DNA of 6,276 nucleotides, from the NCBI GenBank assembly GCA_946480555.1, contig CAMLLE010000199.1, positions 1-6,276 on the forward strand, written 5' to 3'. The notes beneath the pieces were generated by a model. The model saw nothing but the letters and a program-made list of their open reading frames with translations, had not been told where the DNA came from and ran no database searches. The stretch is from an uncultured Verrucomicrobia subdivision 3 bacterium. GTDB taxonomy: Bacteria; Verrucomicrobiota; Verrucomicrobiae; Limisphaerales; CAMLLE01. Position 1 is the stretch's first letter. Every line of letters starts with the position of its first letter. Position numbers and translations under genes: made by a program. Shown here piece by piece: positions 1 to 6,276 of this stretch.

Positions 1-23
1 CACCCGGCTGGCGCATCGATTCA

Positions 24-1820
24 ATGCCGCCGATGAATTCCAGCAAGGAAGCCGGTTGGGATTTTCTGCTCGATGGACGTTTCGATTCGAACCGCCCACG
101 CCGCACTCTGTGGCTGCTGTTTTCTGATCAACGTCCGCAGGTCTTTGCTGCCATCGTTCTCTACATCATCAAGCAGGCGCCCGCTTCGCTGCTGCCGCTG
201 GCGATCAAATTCATCATCGATGCGCTCACGCCGTTGCGCGAGGACTCGCTCCGGCGCGTATTGATCGTCGCCGGAATTTACCTCGCACTGCTTGTGCAGA
301 ATCCATTCGTGCACACATGGTTTGTCCGATGCTTGAGCCGCGTGCTGCGGCACATGCAGTTTGCACTGCGCAGCGCGCTGGTGGACCGGCTGCAACAACT
401 CGCCGTCAGCTTCCATGAGGAAAAGCAAACCGGGGCGTTGCAGACGAAGATCCTGCGCGACGTGGATGCGATTGATTCGCTCTGCCGCCATCTGATGCAC
501 ACCGGCCTCAATGGTTTGCTGGTCATCCTTTACGGTTCGGTCATCGCCCTGGCCGCCCAGCCCGTGCTTGCGGTTTACTTCGTGGTCACGGTCCCGGCCG
601 GTGTGCTGCTGCTGAAGCTGTTCGACCGCCGCTTTCGCGAGCAGTACCATGCCCTGCGTGTCGAAACGGAACTGATGAACGCGCGGGTCGGTGAGATGCT
701 TCACATGCTCCCGGTCACGCGCGCGCATGGGTTGGAAGAGGAGGAATCGCGCCACGTGCGGACTGTGTTCCAACGCTTGCGAGAACGCGGATTGAAGGTG
801 GACACCCTGACGGAATTCTTCGCCTCGAGCTCCTGGTTCACGTTCAGCTTCTTTCAGCTCGCCTGCCTCGTCTTCTCTTCGTGGCTCGTGGTGCAACAGA
901 AGATCACGGTCGGCGACGCCGTGATGTATCACACGTTCTTCGGGATGCTGGTGGGCGCAGTGCAGCAGCTGATGAGCGTGTTTCCGGCATTGGCACAGGG
1001 TTCGGATGCCATCCGGTCCATCGGCGAAGTCCTGGAATCGACGCACGTGGAGCAACCATCGAACAAACCAGCAGCGCCGAATCCGTTGAAGGGCGAAATC
1101 ACCTTTGAACGGGTCAGCTACTCGTATCCGCAAGGTCGTGAAGTGGCGCTCAAGGATGTTTCCATTCAGATGGCGGCGGGCGAAACGATCGCGTTCGTCG
1201 GCGAATCGGGCGCGGGCAAATCGACGCTCATCAGCCTCGCCATCGGCCTGCGGCAGCCCAGCGCCGGACGCGTATTGCTGGACGGGATCGATTTGCGCGA
1301 ATTGAACCTGCGCAGTTACCGCCGACAGATTGGCGTTGTGCCGCAGGCGACAATTCTCTTCAACGGCACGGTCCGGGAGAATGTCACGTTCGGACTCGAA
1401 GGTGTTTCAGATCGGGAACTCTGGGAAATTCTCGCGCAGGCAAACCTCGCCGAGTTTGTCCGTTCCCTGCCCCAGCAACTCGACACTCCGCTCGGCGAAG
1501 GCGGCGCCCGCGTTTCCGGTGGACAACGCCAGCGTCTCGCGATCGCCCGAGCCATGGCCCGCAATCCGCGCATCATCCTGCTCGACGAAGCCACGTCCGC
1601 TCTCGATGCCGAATCCGAGCGCCTCGTTCAGGAAGCGCTCACGCATTTGACTCGCGGCCGCACCACCCTGATCGTCGCACACCGATTCTCAACCATCCGC
1701 CATGCCCATCGGATCGTCGTCATGCAGAAAGGTCAGGTCGTGGAGGTCGGCACCGCGGAGCAATTGCTCGCACTCAAGGGTCATTTTCATCGTCTCGCCG
1801 CCCTTCAGTCGATCACGTGA
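24..1820 (+). CDS. ABC exporter half-transporter, permease fused to ATPase (MsbA/MDR-like)
   Basis: This is an inner-membrane half-transporter that should work as a dimer, using ATP hydrolysis to export an unknown substrate (lipid, peptide or drug). Residues about 35-330 form the six-helix exporter domain, with hydrophobic stretches near 36-60, 77-96, 160-200 and 265-322. Residues about 355-598 form the nucleotide-binding domain. Visible motifs are Walker A GESGAGKST (393-401), Q-loop Gln441, signature VSGGQ (497-501), Walker B ILLDE with catalytic Glu522, D-loop SALD (525-528) and H-loop His553, so the ATPase looks intact. The length (598 aa) is normal for the family. The start is uncertain: the frame stays open to the left edge, neither ATG (24 or 33) has a Shine-Dalgarno, and the gene may begin outside. 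The gene ends in TGA and converges on recG. Substrate cannot be told from sequence; the family call is secure. Confidence 0.93.
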   Translation: MPPMNSSKEAGWDFLLDGRFDSNRPRRTLWLLFSDQRPQVFAAIVLYIIKQAPASLLPLAIKFIIDALTPLREDSLRRVLIVAGIYLALLVQNPFVHTWFVRCLSRVLRHMQFALRSALVDRLQQLAVSFHEEKQTGALQTKILRDVDAIDSLCRHLMHTGLNGLLVILYGSVIALAAQPVLAVYFVVTVPAGVLLLKLFDRRFREQYHALRVETELMNARVGEMLHMLPVTRAHGLEEEESRHVRTVFQRLRERGLKVDTLTEFFASSSWFTFSFFQLACLVFSSWLVVQQKITVGDAVMYHTFFGMLVGAVQQLMSVFPALAQGSDAIRSIGEVLESTHVEQPSNKPAAPNPLKGEITFERVSYSYPQGREVALKDVSIQMAAGETIAFVGESGAGKSTLISLAIGLRQPSAGRVLLDGIDLRELNLRSYRRQIGVVPQATILFNGTVRENVTFGLEGVSDRELWEILAQANLAEFVRSLPQQLDTPLGEGGARVSGGQRQRLAIARAMARNPRIILLDEATSALDAESERLVQEALTHLTRGRTTLIVAHRFSTIRHAHRIVVMQKGQVVEVGTAEQLLALKGHFHRLAALQSIT

Positions 1821-1830
1821 TTCAGGGATC

Positions 1831-1849
1831 AACTCTGTTCCCGGGAGTT
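1831..1849. terminator. Weak hairpin in the convergent gap, possible terminator
   Basis: The 67-bp gap between the ABC gene stop (1820) and the recG stop (1888) contains a small inverted repeat, AACTCT (1831-1836) with GGAGTT (1844-1849), giving a 6-bp stem (one G-T pair) and a 7-nt loop. A second one, CGCGA (1866-1870) with TCGCG (1878-1882), lies just past the recG stop on the minus strand. Neither is followed by a T-run on either strand, so they are not classical intrinsic terminators. Their position is the only real argument for a role in ending transcription. Confidence 0.2.
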
Positions 1850-1887
1850 CCGAAACGGCGTGGCGCGCGATCACGAGTCGCGTCAGT

Positions 1888-3963
1888 TTAAAGATCCGCC
1901 AACGCGGCCACGTGTTTCGCGAGTCGAATCAGTTCAAAATCCTCGGCCAGATTTCCAAATCGAAAGGCGGGCATCCCGCTCTGATCGCGGCCCAGCAATT
2001 CACCCGGCCCCCGCAGCTTCAGATCCTCTTCCGCAATCCGGAACCCGTCATTCGTCTCCTCCAGCACCTTCAACCGCTTCCGCGCCTCCTCGTTCGTCGC
2101 GCCGGAAACCAAAATGCAGAATGAGTCATGCGCGCCGCGTCCGATGCGTCCGCGCAATTGATGCAGCTGTGCCAATCCAAATTGCTCCGCGTTCTCGATC
2201 AGCATCACGGTTGCATTCGGAACATCTACACCCACCTCGATCAACGATGTCGCCAGCAGCACCTGGATTTGATTCGCGCGAAACTCCGCCATCGCCGTCT
2301 CCTTATCCCGCGGTTGCATTCGGCCGTGCAACATCCCGGCGCGATGCGGCGCCAGCGCACGTTGCAGCCGTTCGAATTCCTTCGTCACGGCTTTCACCTC
2401 GTTGCCTTCGCTTTCCGAAACGCGCGGGTAAACGACGTAAGCCTGGCGGCCGCTGGCCAGCTTCTCGCGAATGAAGCTCCATACCTTTGGCAGCGTTTCC
2501 GCAGCGCGCACAAAGGTCTTGATCCGTCCGCGGCCCGCTGGCGGCGCGGCAATCGTGGACACGTCCAGATCGCCATATAACGTCAACCCCAGCGTTCGCG
2601 GAATCGGCGTTGCGGTCATCACCAGCAGATGCGGATAAGTTCCCTTCCGTACCAGTTGCTCGCGCTGCGCCACGCCAAACTTGTGCTGCTCGTCGATGAT
2701 GACCAGCCCGAGCCGGGGAATTTCACACCCATCCGTCAGGAGCGCGTGCGTGCCGATGGTCAAGGTTCCGGGTTTTGAGTTTTGAGTTTCGGGCCGCCGA
2801 CCTGCTTGAGTGTTGGATGTTTTCCCTTCACCAGGCGTTTTCCTGCTTCCTGTTCTGATCTCCACCGCAACGCCCAGTTCCGCAAACCACTTGGTGAAGT
2901 TTGCGAAGTGCTGTTCCGCCAGAATCTCCGTCGGTGCCATCAACGCCACGGAATAGCCGCTTTCAATCGCCATCAACGCCGCGCACGCCGCCACCGCTGT
3001 CTTCCCCGCCCCGACGTCGCCTTGCAGCAATCGCCGCATTGGATGCCGGCCGCGCAAGTCAGTGCGGATCTCGCGCAGCACTGCAGTTTGCGAATCCGTG
3101 AGTTTGAATCCGAGCTTCTGCAGAAACGGTTTGATCAACCGGTTGTCGCCACCGCAGGGCAGCGCGTTGGATTTCACTTCGAACAGCCGCCGCCGACGCC
3201 GCATTTGAATTTGCAGTTCCACGAATTCATCCAACGCCAGCCGCCGCCGCGCGATCTCGCCATCGTCCAGGCTTTCTGGAAAATGCAGCATCGCCAGGGC
3301 ATTCGCCCGGGTCGGATACAAACGCGAAACCGTCGGCGCACGCTGCAGCCGTTGGTCCGCGTCGTTCCACTCTGGAAATTCGCGCGCATCGTGGCGCGCC
3401 GGGCCAACGAATTGCTCGAGCGTTCGCCACATCAAGCCGCGCAACCAGCGTTGCGGCAGTCCTTCGGTGAGCGGATAGACCGGCGCGATCCGATTCAGGT
3501 GAACGAGATTCTCCTCCCCGGTCTCGACCAGCTCCGTTTCCGGATGATCGATGGTGCGGGGCCGCAGCGAATCCGGCTTCCCAAAAACCACGAACTCACG
3601 GCCCGCGGCGTAATACTCTTCCATCCAGGAATACGCCTGCCACCAGCGGCAGTGGAGATGCGCCGTGCCGTCGTCGAGAATGCATTCGAACATCGCGCGT
3701 TCGCCCTTCTTCCAACGCTTCACACCGGAGGCGATCACCGTGCCGCGCACACAGGCCGGTTCTTTGAGCTGCAATTCACGGATCGCCAGGAAGCGGCGGC
3801 GATCCTCATAGCGCCGGGGCTTGTGCAGCAGCAGATCGCGAACGGTGAGAATCTCCAGGCGGGCCAGCAACCTCGCCCGTTCCGCGCCGACGCCCCACAA
3901 AGACGTCACCGGATTCAGCAGAGGCGAATCGGGTTTGGCGGTCACGGTCATGCTCGCGAGCAT
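1888..3963 (-). CDS. recG: ATP-dependent DNA helicase RecG
   Basis: RecG remodels stalled replication forks and drives branch migration of Holliday junctions, R-loops and D-loops in the cytoplasm. The 691-aa length is typical. The N-terminal wedge/OB part (about 15-290) includes the family start pattern GVGAERARLLARL and HKPRRYEDRR. Helicase motifs follow in order: Walker A GDVGAGKT (315-322), Ia APTEILAEQH (343-352), Ib IGTHAL (403-408), DEQH (424-427), III TATPIPRT (450-457), V near ATSLIEVGVD (571-580), VI HQLRGRIGRG (601-610), then the RecG-specific C-terminal block RIAEEDLKLRGPGELLG (about 642-658). Odd point: the loop between Ia and Ib (about 372-401) carries a repeat-encoded stretch (ETQNSK etc.) in place of the usual charged helix. 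ATG at 3963 is used; ATG at 3951 is an equal alternative. Neither has a close Shine-Dalgarno; a GGAGG lies about 25 nt upstream (3989-3993). The stop is TAA. Confidence 0.97.
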   Translation of the reverse strand: MLASMTVTAKPDSPLLNPVTSLWGVGAERARLLARLEILTVRDLLLHKPRRYEDRRRFLAIRELQLKEPACVRGTVIASGVKRWKKGERAMFECILDDGTAHLHCRWWQAYSWMEEYYAAGREFVVFGKPDSLRPRTIDHPETELVETGEENLVHLNRIAPVYPLTEGLPQRWLRGLMWRTLEQFVGPARHDAREFPEWNDADQRLQRAPTVSRLYPTRANALAMLHFPESLDDGEIARRRLALDEFVELQIQMRRRRRLFEVKSNALPCGGDNRLIKPFLQKLGFKLTDSQTAVLREIRTDLRGRHPMRRLLQGDVGAGKTAVAACAALMAIESGYSVALMAPTEILAEQHFANFTKWFAELGVAVEIRTGSRKTPGEGKTSNTQAGRRPETQNSKPGTLTIGTHALLTDGCEIPRLGLVIIDEQHKFGVAQREQLVRKGTYPHLLVMTATPIPRTLGLTLYGDLDVSTIAAPPAGRGRIKTFVRAAETLPKVWSFIREKLASGRQAYVVYPRVSESEGNEVKAVTKEFERLQRALAPHRAGMLHGRMQPRDKETAMAEFRANQIQVLLATSLIEVGVDVPNATVMLIENAEQFGLAQLHQLRGRIGRGAHDSFCILVSGATNEEARKRLKVLEETNDGFRIAEEDLKLRGPGELLGRDQSGMPAFRFGNLAEDFELIRLAKHVAALADL
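2773..2789. repeat. Heptanucleotide tandem repeat inside recG
   Basis: On the plus strand TTTTGAG occurs at 2773-2779 and 2780-2786, followed by a partial TTT copy; a further TTGAG is at 2806-2810. The repeat is AT-rich in strongly GC-rich surroundings. On the coding (minus) strand it reads in frame as residues 392-397 (ETQNSK) of RecG, in the variable loop between helicase motifs Ia and Ib. The neighbouring plus-strand text TGTTGGATGTTTT (2811-2823) has the same low-complexity character. Together about 2763-2850 looks like a short in-frame insertion of dispersed repeat DNA. Only about 2.4 copies are present, so the tandem nature is modest. Confidence 0.6.
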
Positions 3964-4069
3964 ACGCCGGGGCAGCGGATTGCACGAGCCTCCAATCGTG
4001 CGAATGCCCTCAATCGCGCGAGATGGAGGAATGGCCGGAGAGAAGGTTCTGCTTGGCGCCGACTCGCCA
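3964..4069. other. Intergenic leader upstream of recG
   Basis: This stretch lies between the recG start and the palindrome. Transcription entering recG must start here, or read through from the phosphoesterase gene. I see no convincing -35/-10 pair. The only ribosome-binding-like text is GGAGG on the minus strand (3989-3993), too far (about 25 nt) from the recG ATG to be a normal Shine-Dalgarno, and the GTG near it is out of frame with recG. Confidence 0.4.
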
Positions 4070-4157
4070 TGAACCAGGCAGGAGACGACGTAAGGAGTCT
4101 CAAACTTCTTCCTTCCGAGAATTTTGAAAGACTCCTGACGTCGTCTCCTACAGTTCA
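4070..4157. repeat. Long imperfect palindrome (REP/MITE-like hairpin)
   Basis: Arms 4080-4100 and 4129-4149 are 21 bp each and complementary at 20 of 21 positions (the exception is A4092 against G4137 as read on the plus strand). Inside, CAAA (4101-4104) pairs with TTTG (4123-4126) after a 2-nt bulge (4127-4128), then TTCT (4106-4109) pairs with AGAA (4118-4121), leaving an 8-nt loop. Outside, TGAAC (4070-4074) can pair with GTTCA (4153-4157) across short unequal spacers. The whole is thus an almost continuous stem of about 30 pairs. It begins about 40 bp past the stop of the phosphoesterase gene and about 106 bp before recG. No T-run follows, so it is not a standard intrinsic terminator; as RNA it could stabilise the 3' end of the upstream message. 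It looks like a dispersed palindromic element, but copy number is unknown here. Confidence 0.85.
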
Positions 4158-4197
4158 GATTGAAGAACCTCCAAACGACTGCATTCTCCCATGAAGT

Positions 4198-5007
4198 TCA
4201 CAACTCGAAAACCGTGATTTCAGGCCGGCAGTTGAATCTCAGCGGAACCGGGAACCAACCGATGCCCGGGTTCACATAAAGCCGTCCAGCGGACGTTTGG
4301 AACATTCCCAAATCGTATTGATCGACGGCGAACGGCAGCATGATCGCGCCATAGAACGGAATGCGAACCTGCCCGCCATGCGAATGGCCCGCGAGAATGA
4401 GATCGAAATTGCTGCCACGGAGATTGTTCACCCACGCGGGATAGTGCATGAGCAGAAGGTTGAAAGCTCCAACCTTCGGTGCGGGCAGAGGATCGTGATC
4501 TGAGCGGCAGCTCGCGCCCACGAGATGAACTTTGCCGCCGGCAAGGGAACGGCTTTCATCCAGCAGCCAGTCCGCCCCGATCTGCGTGAATGCGTTCGCA
4601 AAGCGCGACATCGGAAGCTTCGTCCAGAAATCGTGATTACCCGGGACGGCAAAGAGCGGCGATTTGATTCCTGCGAGGATTCTCACCGCCGCATCCAAGT
4701 CCCCTGGTTCTTCGATCAGGTCGCCGGTGAAACACACAAAGTCGGGCGACAGCGAGTTGATGCGGTGCACCACGGCTTCGGCCGTCTCGCGGTCGCCTTT
4801 GTAATGCAGGTCAGTGAAATGAACGAACCGCAGTTCGCGGGCTTCAGAACTCAACCGAATCGTCCGCACCTTCAGCCAGTCTGGCTCAATGAACCGCGCG
4901 TGCCCCACCAGCGCACCTGGAATCCCCAGCACACTCGCCAATAGGAAGCGCCGTCGGCTGAACTTGCGTTTCGCCGTCGGTGCCGGTTTCGAAGTTCGCC
5001 CATTCAC
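4198..5007 (-). CDS. YaeI/YkuE-type calcineurin-like metallophosphoesterase with Tat motif
   Basis: This is a two-metal phosphohydrolase of the calcineurin-like fold, 269 aa. Metal-site motifs are all present: DLH (Asp66, His68), GD (Gly95-Asp96), GNHD (123-126), His188 in MHYP, and GHSHGGQ (207-213). The N-terminus has a basic region followed by SRRRFLL (17-23), a match to the twin-arginine consensus, and a hydrophobic stretch (about 21-35), suggesting Tat export or a membrane anchor facing the periplasm. The layout and ends resemble E. coli YaeI (about 270 aa), including an EPxW after the signal and a C-terminal NCRPE-V/I-T block; Bacillus YkuE is a related Tat substrate. The substrate is unknown; the related chlamydial LpxG acts in lipid A synthesis. 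The start is GTG at 5007, 11 bp after the coaB stop, with no clear Shine-Dalgarno, so translation may depend on the upstream gene. The stop is TGA. Confidence 0.9.
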   Translation of the reverse strand: MNGRTSKPAPTAKRKFSRRRFLLASVLGIPGALVGHARFIEPDWLKVRTIRLSSEARELRFVHFTDLHYKGDRETAEAVVHRINSLSPDFVCFTGDLIEEPGDLDAAVRILAGIKSPLFAVPGNHDFWTKLPMSRFANAFTQIGADWLLDESRSLAGGKVHLVGASCRSDHDPLPAPKVGAFNLLLMHYPAWVNNLRGSNFDLILAGHSHGGQVRIPFYGAIMLPFAVDQYDLGMFQTSAGRLYVNPGIGWFPVPLRFNCRPEITVFEL

Positions 5008-5018
5008 GATTCAACGGT

Positions 5019-5666
5019 TCACCGCAGCAACGCTTCCAACGCCTCGAACAACGCGCCGCGCTCCGGCACGTGCTGGCATTTTCCGTTTGGCGTCACGATG
5101 CCAAACCCTTCGCCGTATGCGGCGCCGTTGGCCACTGCAACGTCGGTCAGGCATTCGCGAACCTGCCGCAACGCCGCCGCAACCGCGGCAGTGCGATCGC
5201 CGTCCACCTCATACTTCCAGCCGATCAATTTCGCCTTCGGATACCAATCGCGCAGTTCCGCAATCAGTTTCGGCGTGGGCACCAGTTCGGCGAGCAAGGT
5301 TCCATTCCGCGTGGATATCTTCCCGGATTTCAGCTCCGACAATTCACCTTCGGCAGAACGGAGCCAGATCTTTCCAAACGTGAAGTCGCTCACGGCGGCA
5401 GCGTGGAAAATTGCATCCACCCCCGTGCTGGCGAGATTTCGAAAGCGTTCCTGGAGATCGGCCGTGGTGGTGAATGTCTGCGTGTGGGTGGCGCGGCGTT
5501 CGCCAGCATACGTCGCCTGCTCGCCGATCAGCAGCGTCACTTGATGCCCATGATCGGCCAGATAACCGGCCAGTTCCGTCCCGAGCTGGCCTGTCGAAAA
5601 ATTCGTCAGCCGACGCACATTGTCCATTTTCTCAAACGTCGGCCCCGCTGTGACGATGCAGTTCAT
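5019..5666 (-). CDS. coaB: Stand-alone phosphopantothenate-cysteine ligase (CoaB/DFP domain)
   Basis: The protein joins 4'-phosphopantothenate to cysteine in coenzyme A biosynthesis (cytoplasm). At 215 aa it holds only the CoaB domain; the flavin-dependent CoaC decarboxylase normally fused in front in bacterial CoaBC is absent. Visible motifs: TAGPT (6-10), the DNVRRLTN...STG block with Asn22 at the position of the key Asn of the family, HAAAVSD (88-94), GKIS with Lys116 at the position of the catalytic lysine, PTPKLI (130-135) and the LIGWKYEVD nucleotide-site region (147-155). STG instead of SSG and KIS instead of KIKK recall the monofunctional CoaB of streptococci. The usual VAND near the C-terminus reads VANG (177-181). 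The start is firm: ATG 5666 has an in-frame TGA three codons upstream. A weak AGG lies just before it. It is likely the first gene of a unit with the phosphoesterase. The exact reaction is inferred from the family. Confidence 0.88.
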   Translation of the reverse strand: MNCIVTAGPTFEKMDNVRRLTNFSTGQLGTELAGYLADHGHQVTLLIGEQATYAGERRATHTQTFTTTADLQERFRNLASTGVDAIFHAAAVSDFTFGKIWLRSAEGELSELKSGKISTRNGTLLAELVPTPKLIAELRDWYPKAKLIGWKYEVDGDRTAAVAAALRQVRECLTDVAVANGAAYGEGFGIVTPNGKCQHVPERGALFEALEALLR

Positions 5667-5858
5667 GCCTAATCAAACGAAGTGAGCAGAGGCATTGCCA
5701 AGCTTTTATGCGGCGGCGTCAGCCGATGGCGGATGCGGCAGTGCGGAACCGCAAATCTTAATCTGTGACCATCGGTTTCCTGAAAAGGCGCGACCCCATT
5801 TCCCTTTCAAACACTCCTTGCCACATGGGTTGCGCCAACTCACATTCCACCCCTCCCT
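5667..5858. promoter_or_regulatory. Divergent intergenic region between coaB and the Hsp70 gene
   Basis: Both flanking genes start outward from this 192-bp stretch, so it must hold at least two promoters unless coaB is read from within. I could not assign a trustworthy -35/-10 pair on either strand. A perfect 5-bp inverted repeat with a 2-nt centre, TGCGG-AA-CCGCA, sits at 5742-5753 and could be an operator or a chance hairpin. There is no CIRCE heat-shock operator. The text just before the Hsp70 ATG is pyrimidine-rich and has no Shine-Dalgarno. Confidence 0.45.
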
Positions 5859-6276
5859 ATGAGCAAGATTGTGGGCATTGATCTCGGCACGACCAATTCG
5901 CTGGTGGCCATCGTGGATTCCGGCATTCCGCTGGTGATTGCGGATTCTGAAGGCCGGCGTCTGACGCCGTCCGTGGTTCATTTCCCGTCCTCGGAGGCAC
6001 CGCCCGTCGTCGGGGCTGCCGCAAATCGCGTACGGCTCGTGCAACCGCAGCAAACCGCTTATTCGGTGAAGCGCTTCATCGGCAGGCGCGGCTCGGACGT
6101 TACACGCGAGGAAATGCTCGTCACCTATCCTGTCCAAGGAAGCGGCTCCGGCGCGATCACGATTCCCATTCACGGCCGCGAATTCACGCCGGAGGAAATC
6201 TCAGCTCAAGTCCTGAAGAAGCTGAAGGCTGACGCGGAAGCTTACGTCGGCGAATCGGTAACGCGCGCCGTCATCA
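5859..6276 (+). CDS. Hsp70-family chaperone (DnaK/HscA-like), N-terminal fragment
   Basis: The first 139 codons of an ATP-driven protein-folding chaperone are present; the gene continues past the right edge. The start MSKIVGIDLGTTNS carries the phosphate-1 loop of the Hsp70 ATPase (Asp8, Thr11-Thr12), and VKRFIGR (70-76) contains Lys71 matching the catalytic lysine of DnaK. The EFTPEEISAQVLKKLKADAE block (about 108-127) and the RAVI at the cut end, which in the family continues ITVPAYF, fit the ATPase lobe. NSLVA instead of NSCVA, and SG..-x-ADxEGRxLxPSVVH, are closer to HscA-like paralogues than to canonical DnaK, but the fragment cannot decide between them. ATG 5859 fits the family start exactly. 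There is no Shine-Dalgarno: the ten bases before the ATG are all pyrimidines apart from one A. It diverges from coaB. Confidence 0.93.
   Translation, partial: MSKIVGIDLGTTNSLVAIVDSGIPLVIADSEGRRLTPSVVHFPSSEAPPVVGAAANRVRLVQPQQTAYSVKRFIGRRGSDVTREEMLVTYPVQGSGSGAITIPIHGREFTPEEISAQVLKKLKADAEAYVGESVTRAVI

Noticed and set aside
21..1133. Long minus-strand open frame (370 codons) opposite the ABC gene
   Set aside because: It is antisense to a fully conserved ABC exporter; the product is rich in Arg, His and Gln without any recognisable domain, as expected of a shadow frame in GC-rich DNA.
4080..4149. Palindrome as a classical intrinsic terminator
   Set aside because: No T-run follows the stem on either strand, and the stem is far longer than usual terminators.
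4070..4157. Palindrome as the start of a CRISPR array or an integron attC site
   Set aside because: There is only one unit with no direct repeats or spacers, no cas or integrase gene nearby, and no attC-type core sites that I can recognise.
2782..4194. Plus-strand open frame (470 codons) opposite recG and the intergenic palindrome
   Set aside because: recG on the other strand shows all helicase motifs. This frame has an Arg/Pro/His-rich composition, no known domain and no start signal.
5667..5858. sigma70-like promoters such as CATAAA on the minus strand near 5705-5710, or TTGCCA at 5695 on the plus strand
   Set aside because: Neither hexamer has a convincing partner at 16-18 bp spacing, so calling a promoter would be guesswork.
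5706..6173. Minus-strand open frame (155 codons) over the divergent gap and Hsp70 start
   Set aside because: It overlaps the conserved Hsp70 N-terminus in antisense and encodes no recognisable protein.

Overview
The window holds five protein genes, two of them possibly or certainly cut by the window edges, in GC-rich DNA packed with short gaps. There are no RNA genes, CRISPR arrays or transposase genes. The organism looks like a Gram-negative-type bacterium. My best guess is a member of Verrucomicrobiota (Pedosphaera/Limisphaerales-like), based on the overall flavour of the RecG and Hsp70 sequences, the near absence of Shine-Dalgarno motifs and the mix of neighbours. That placement is an inference and has not been tested by any search.

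Layout. Positions 24-1820 (+) encode a half-size ABC exporter (membrane domain fused to ATPase domain); its frame is still open at the left edge, so the true start may lie outside. It converges on recG (1888-3963, -), the branch-migration helicase of recombination and fork repair, across a 67-bp gap. Then comes a 234-bp intergenic stretch (3964-4197) dominated by a very strong inverted repeat (4070-4157). Upstream of it on the minus strand is a tight two-gene unit: coaB (5019-5666, -), a stand-alone phosphopantothenate-cysteine ligase-type protein of coenzyme A synthesis, and a Tat-motif-bearing YaeI/YkuE-type metallophosphoesterase (4198-5007, -), separated by 11 bp. A 192-bp divergent region (5667-5858) separates coaB from an Hsp70-family chaperone gene (5859 onward, +) that runs off the right edge.

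Functionally the window is mostly housekeeping: export, DNA repair, cofactor synthesis and protein folding. The genes do not form one pathway; only coaB and the phosphoesterase look co-transcribed. I do not see a new defence or mobile system. The two most unusual signals are non-genic: the long near-perfect palindrome between recG and the phosphoesterase gene, which looks like a dispersed REP/MITE-like unit, and a short AT-rich heptamer repeat read in frame inside the RecG helicase domain, where it appears to have replaced a family-variable loop.
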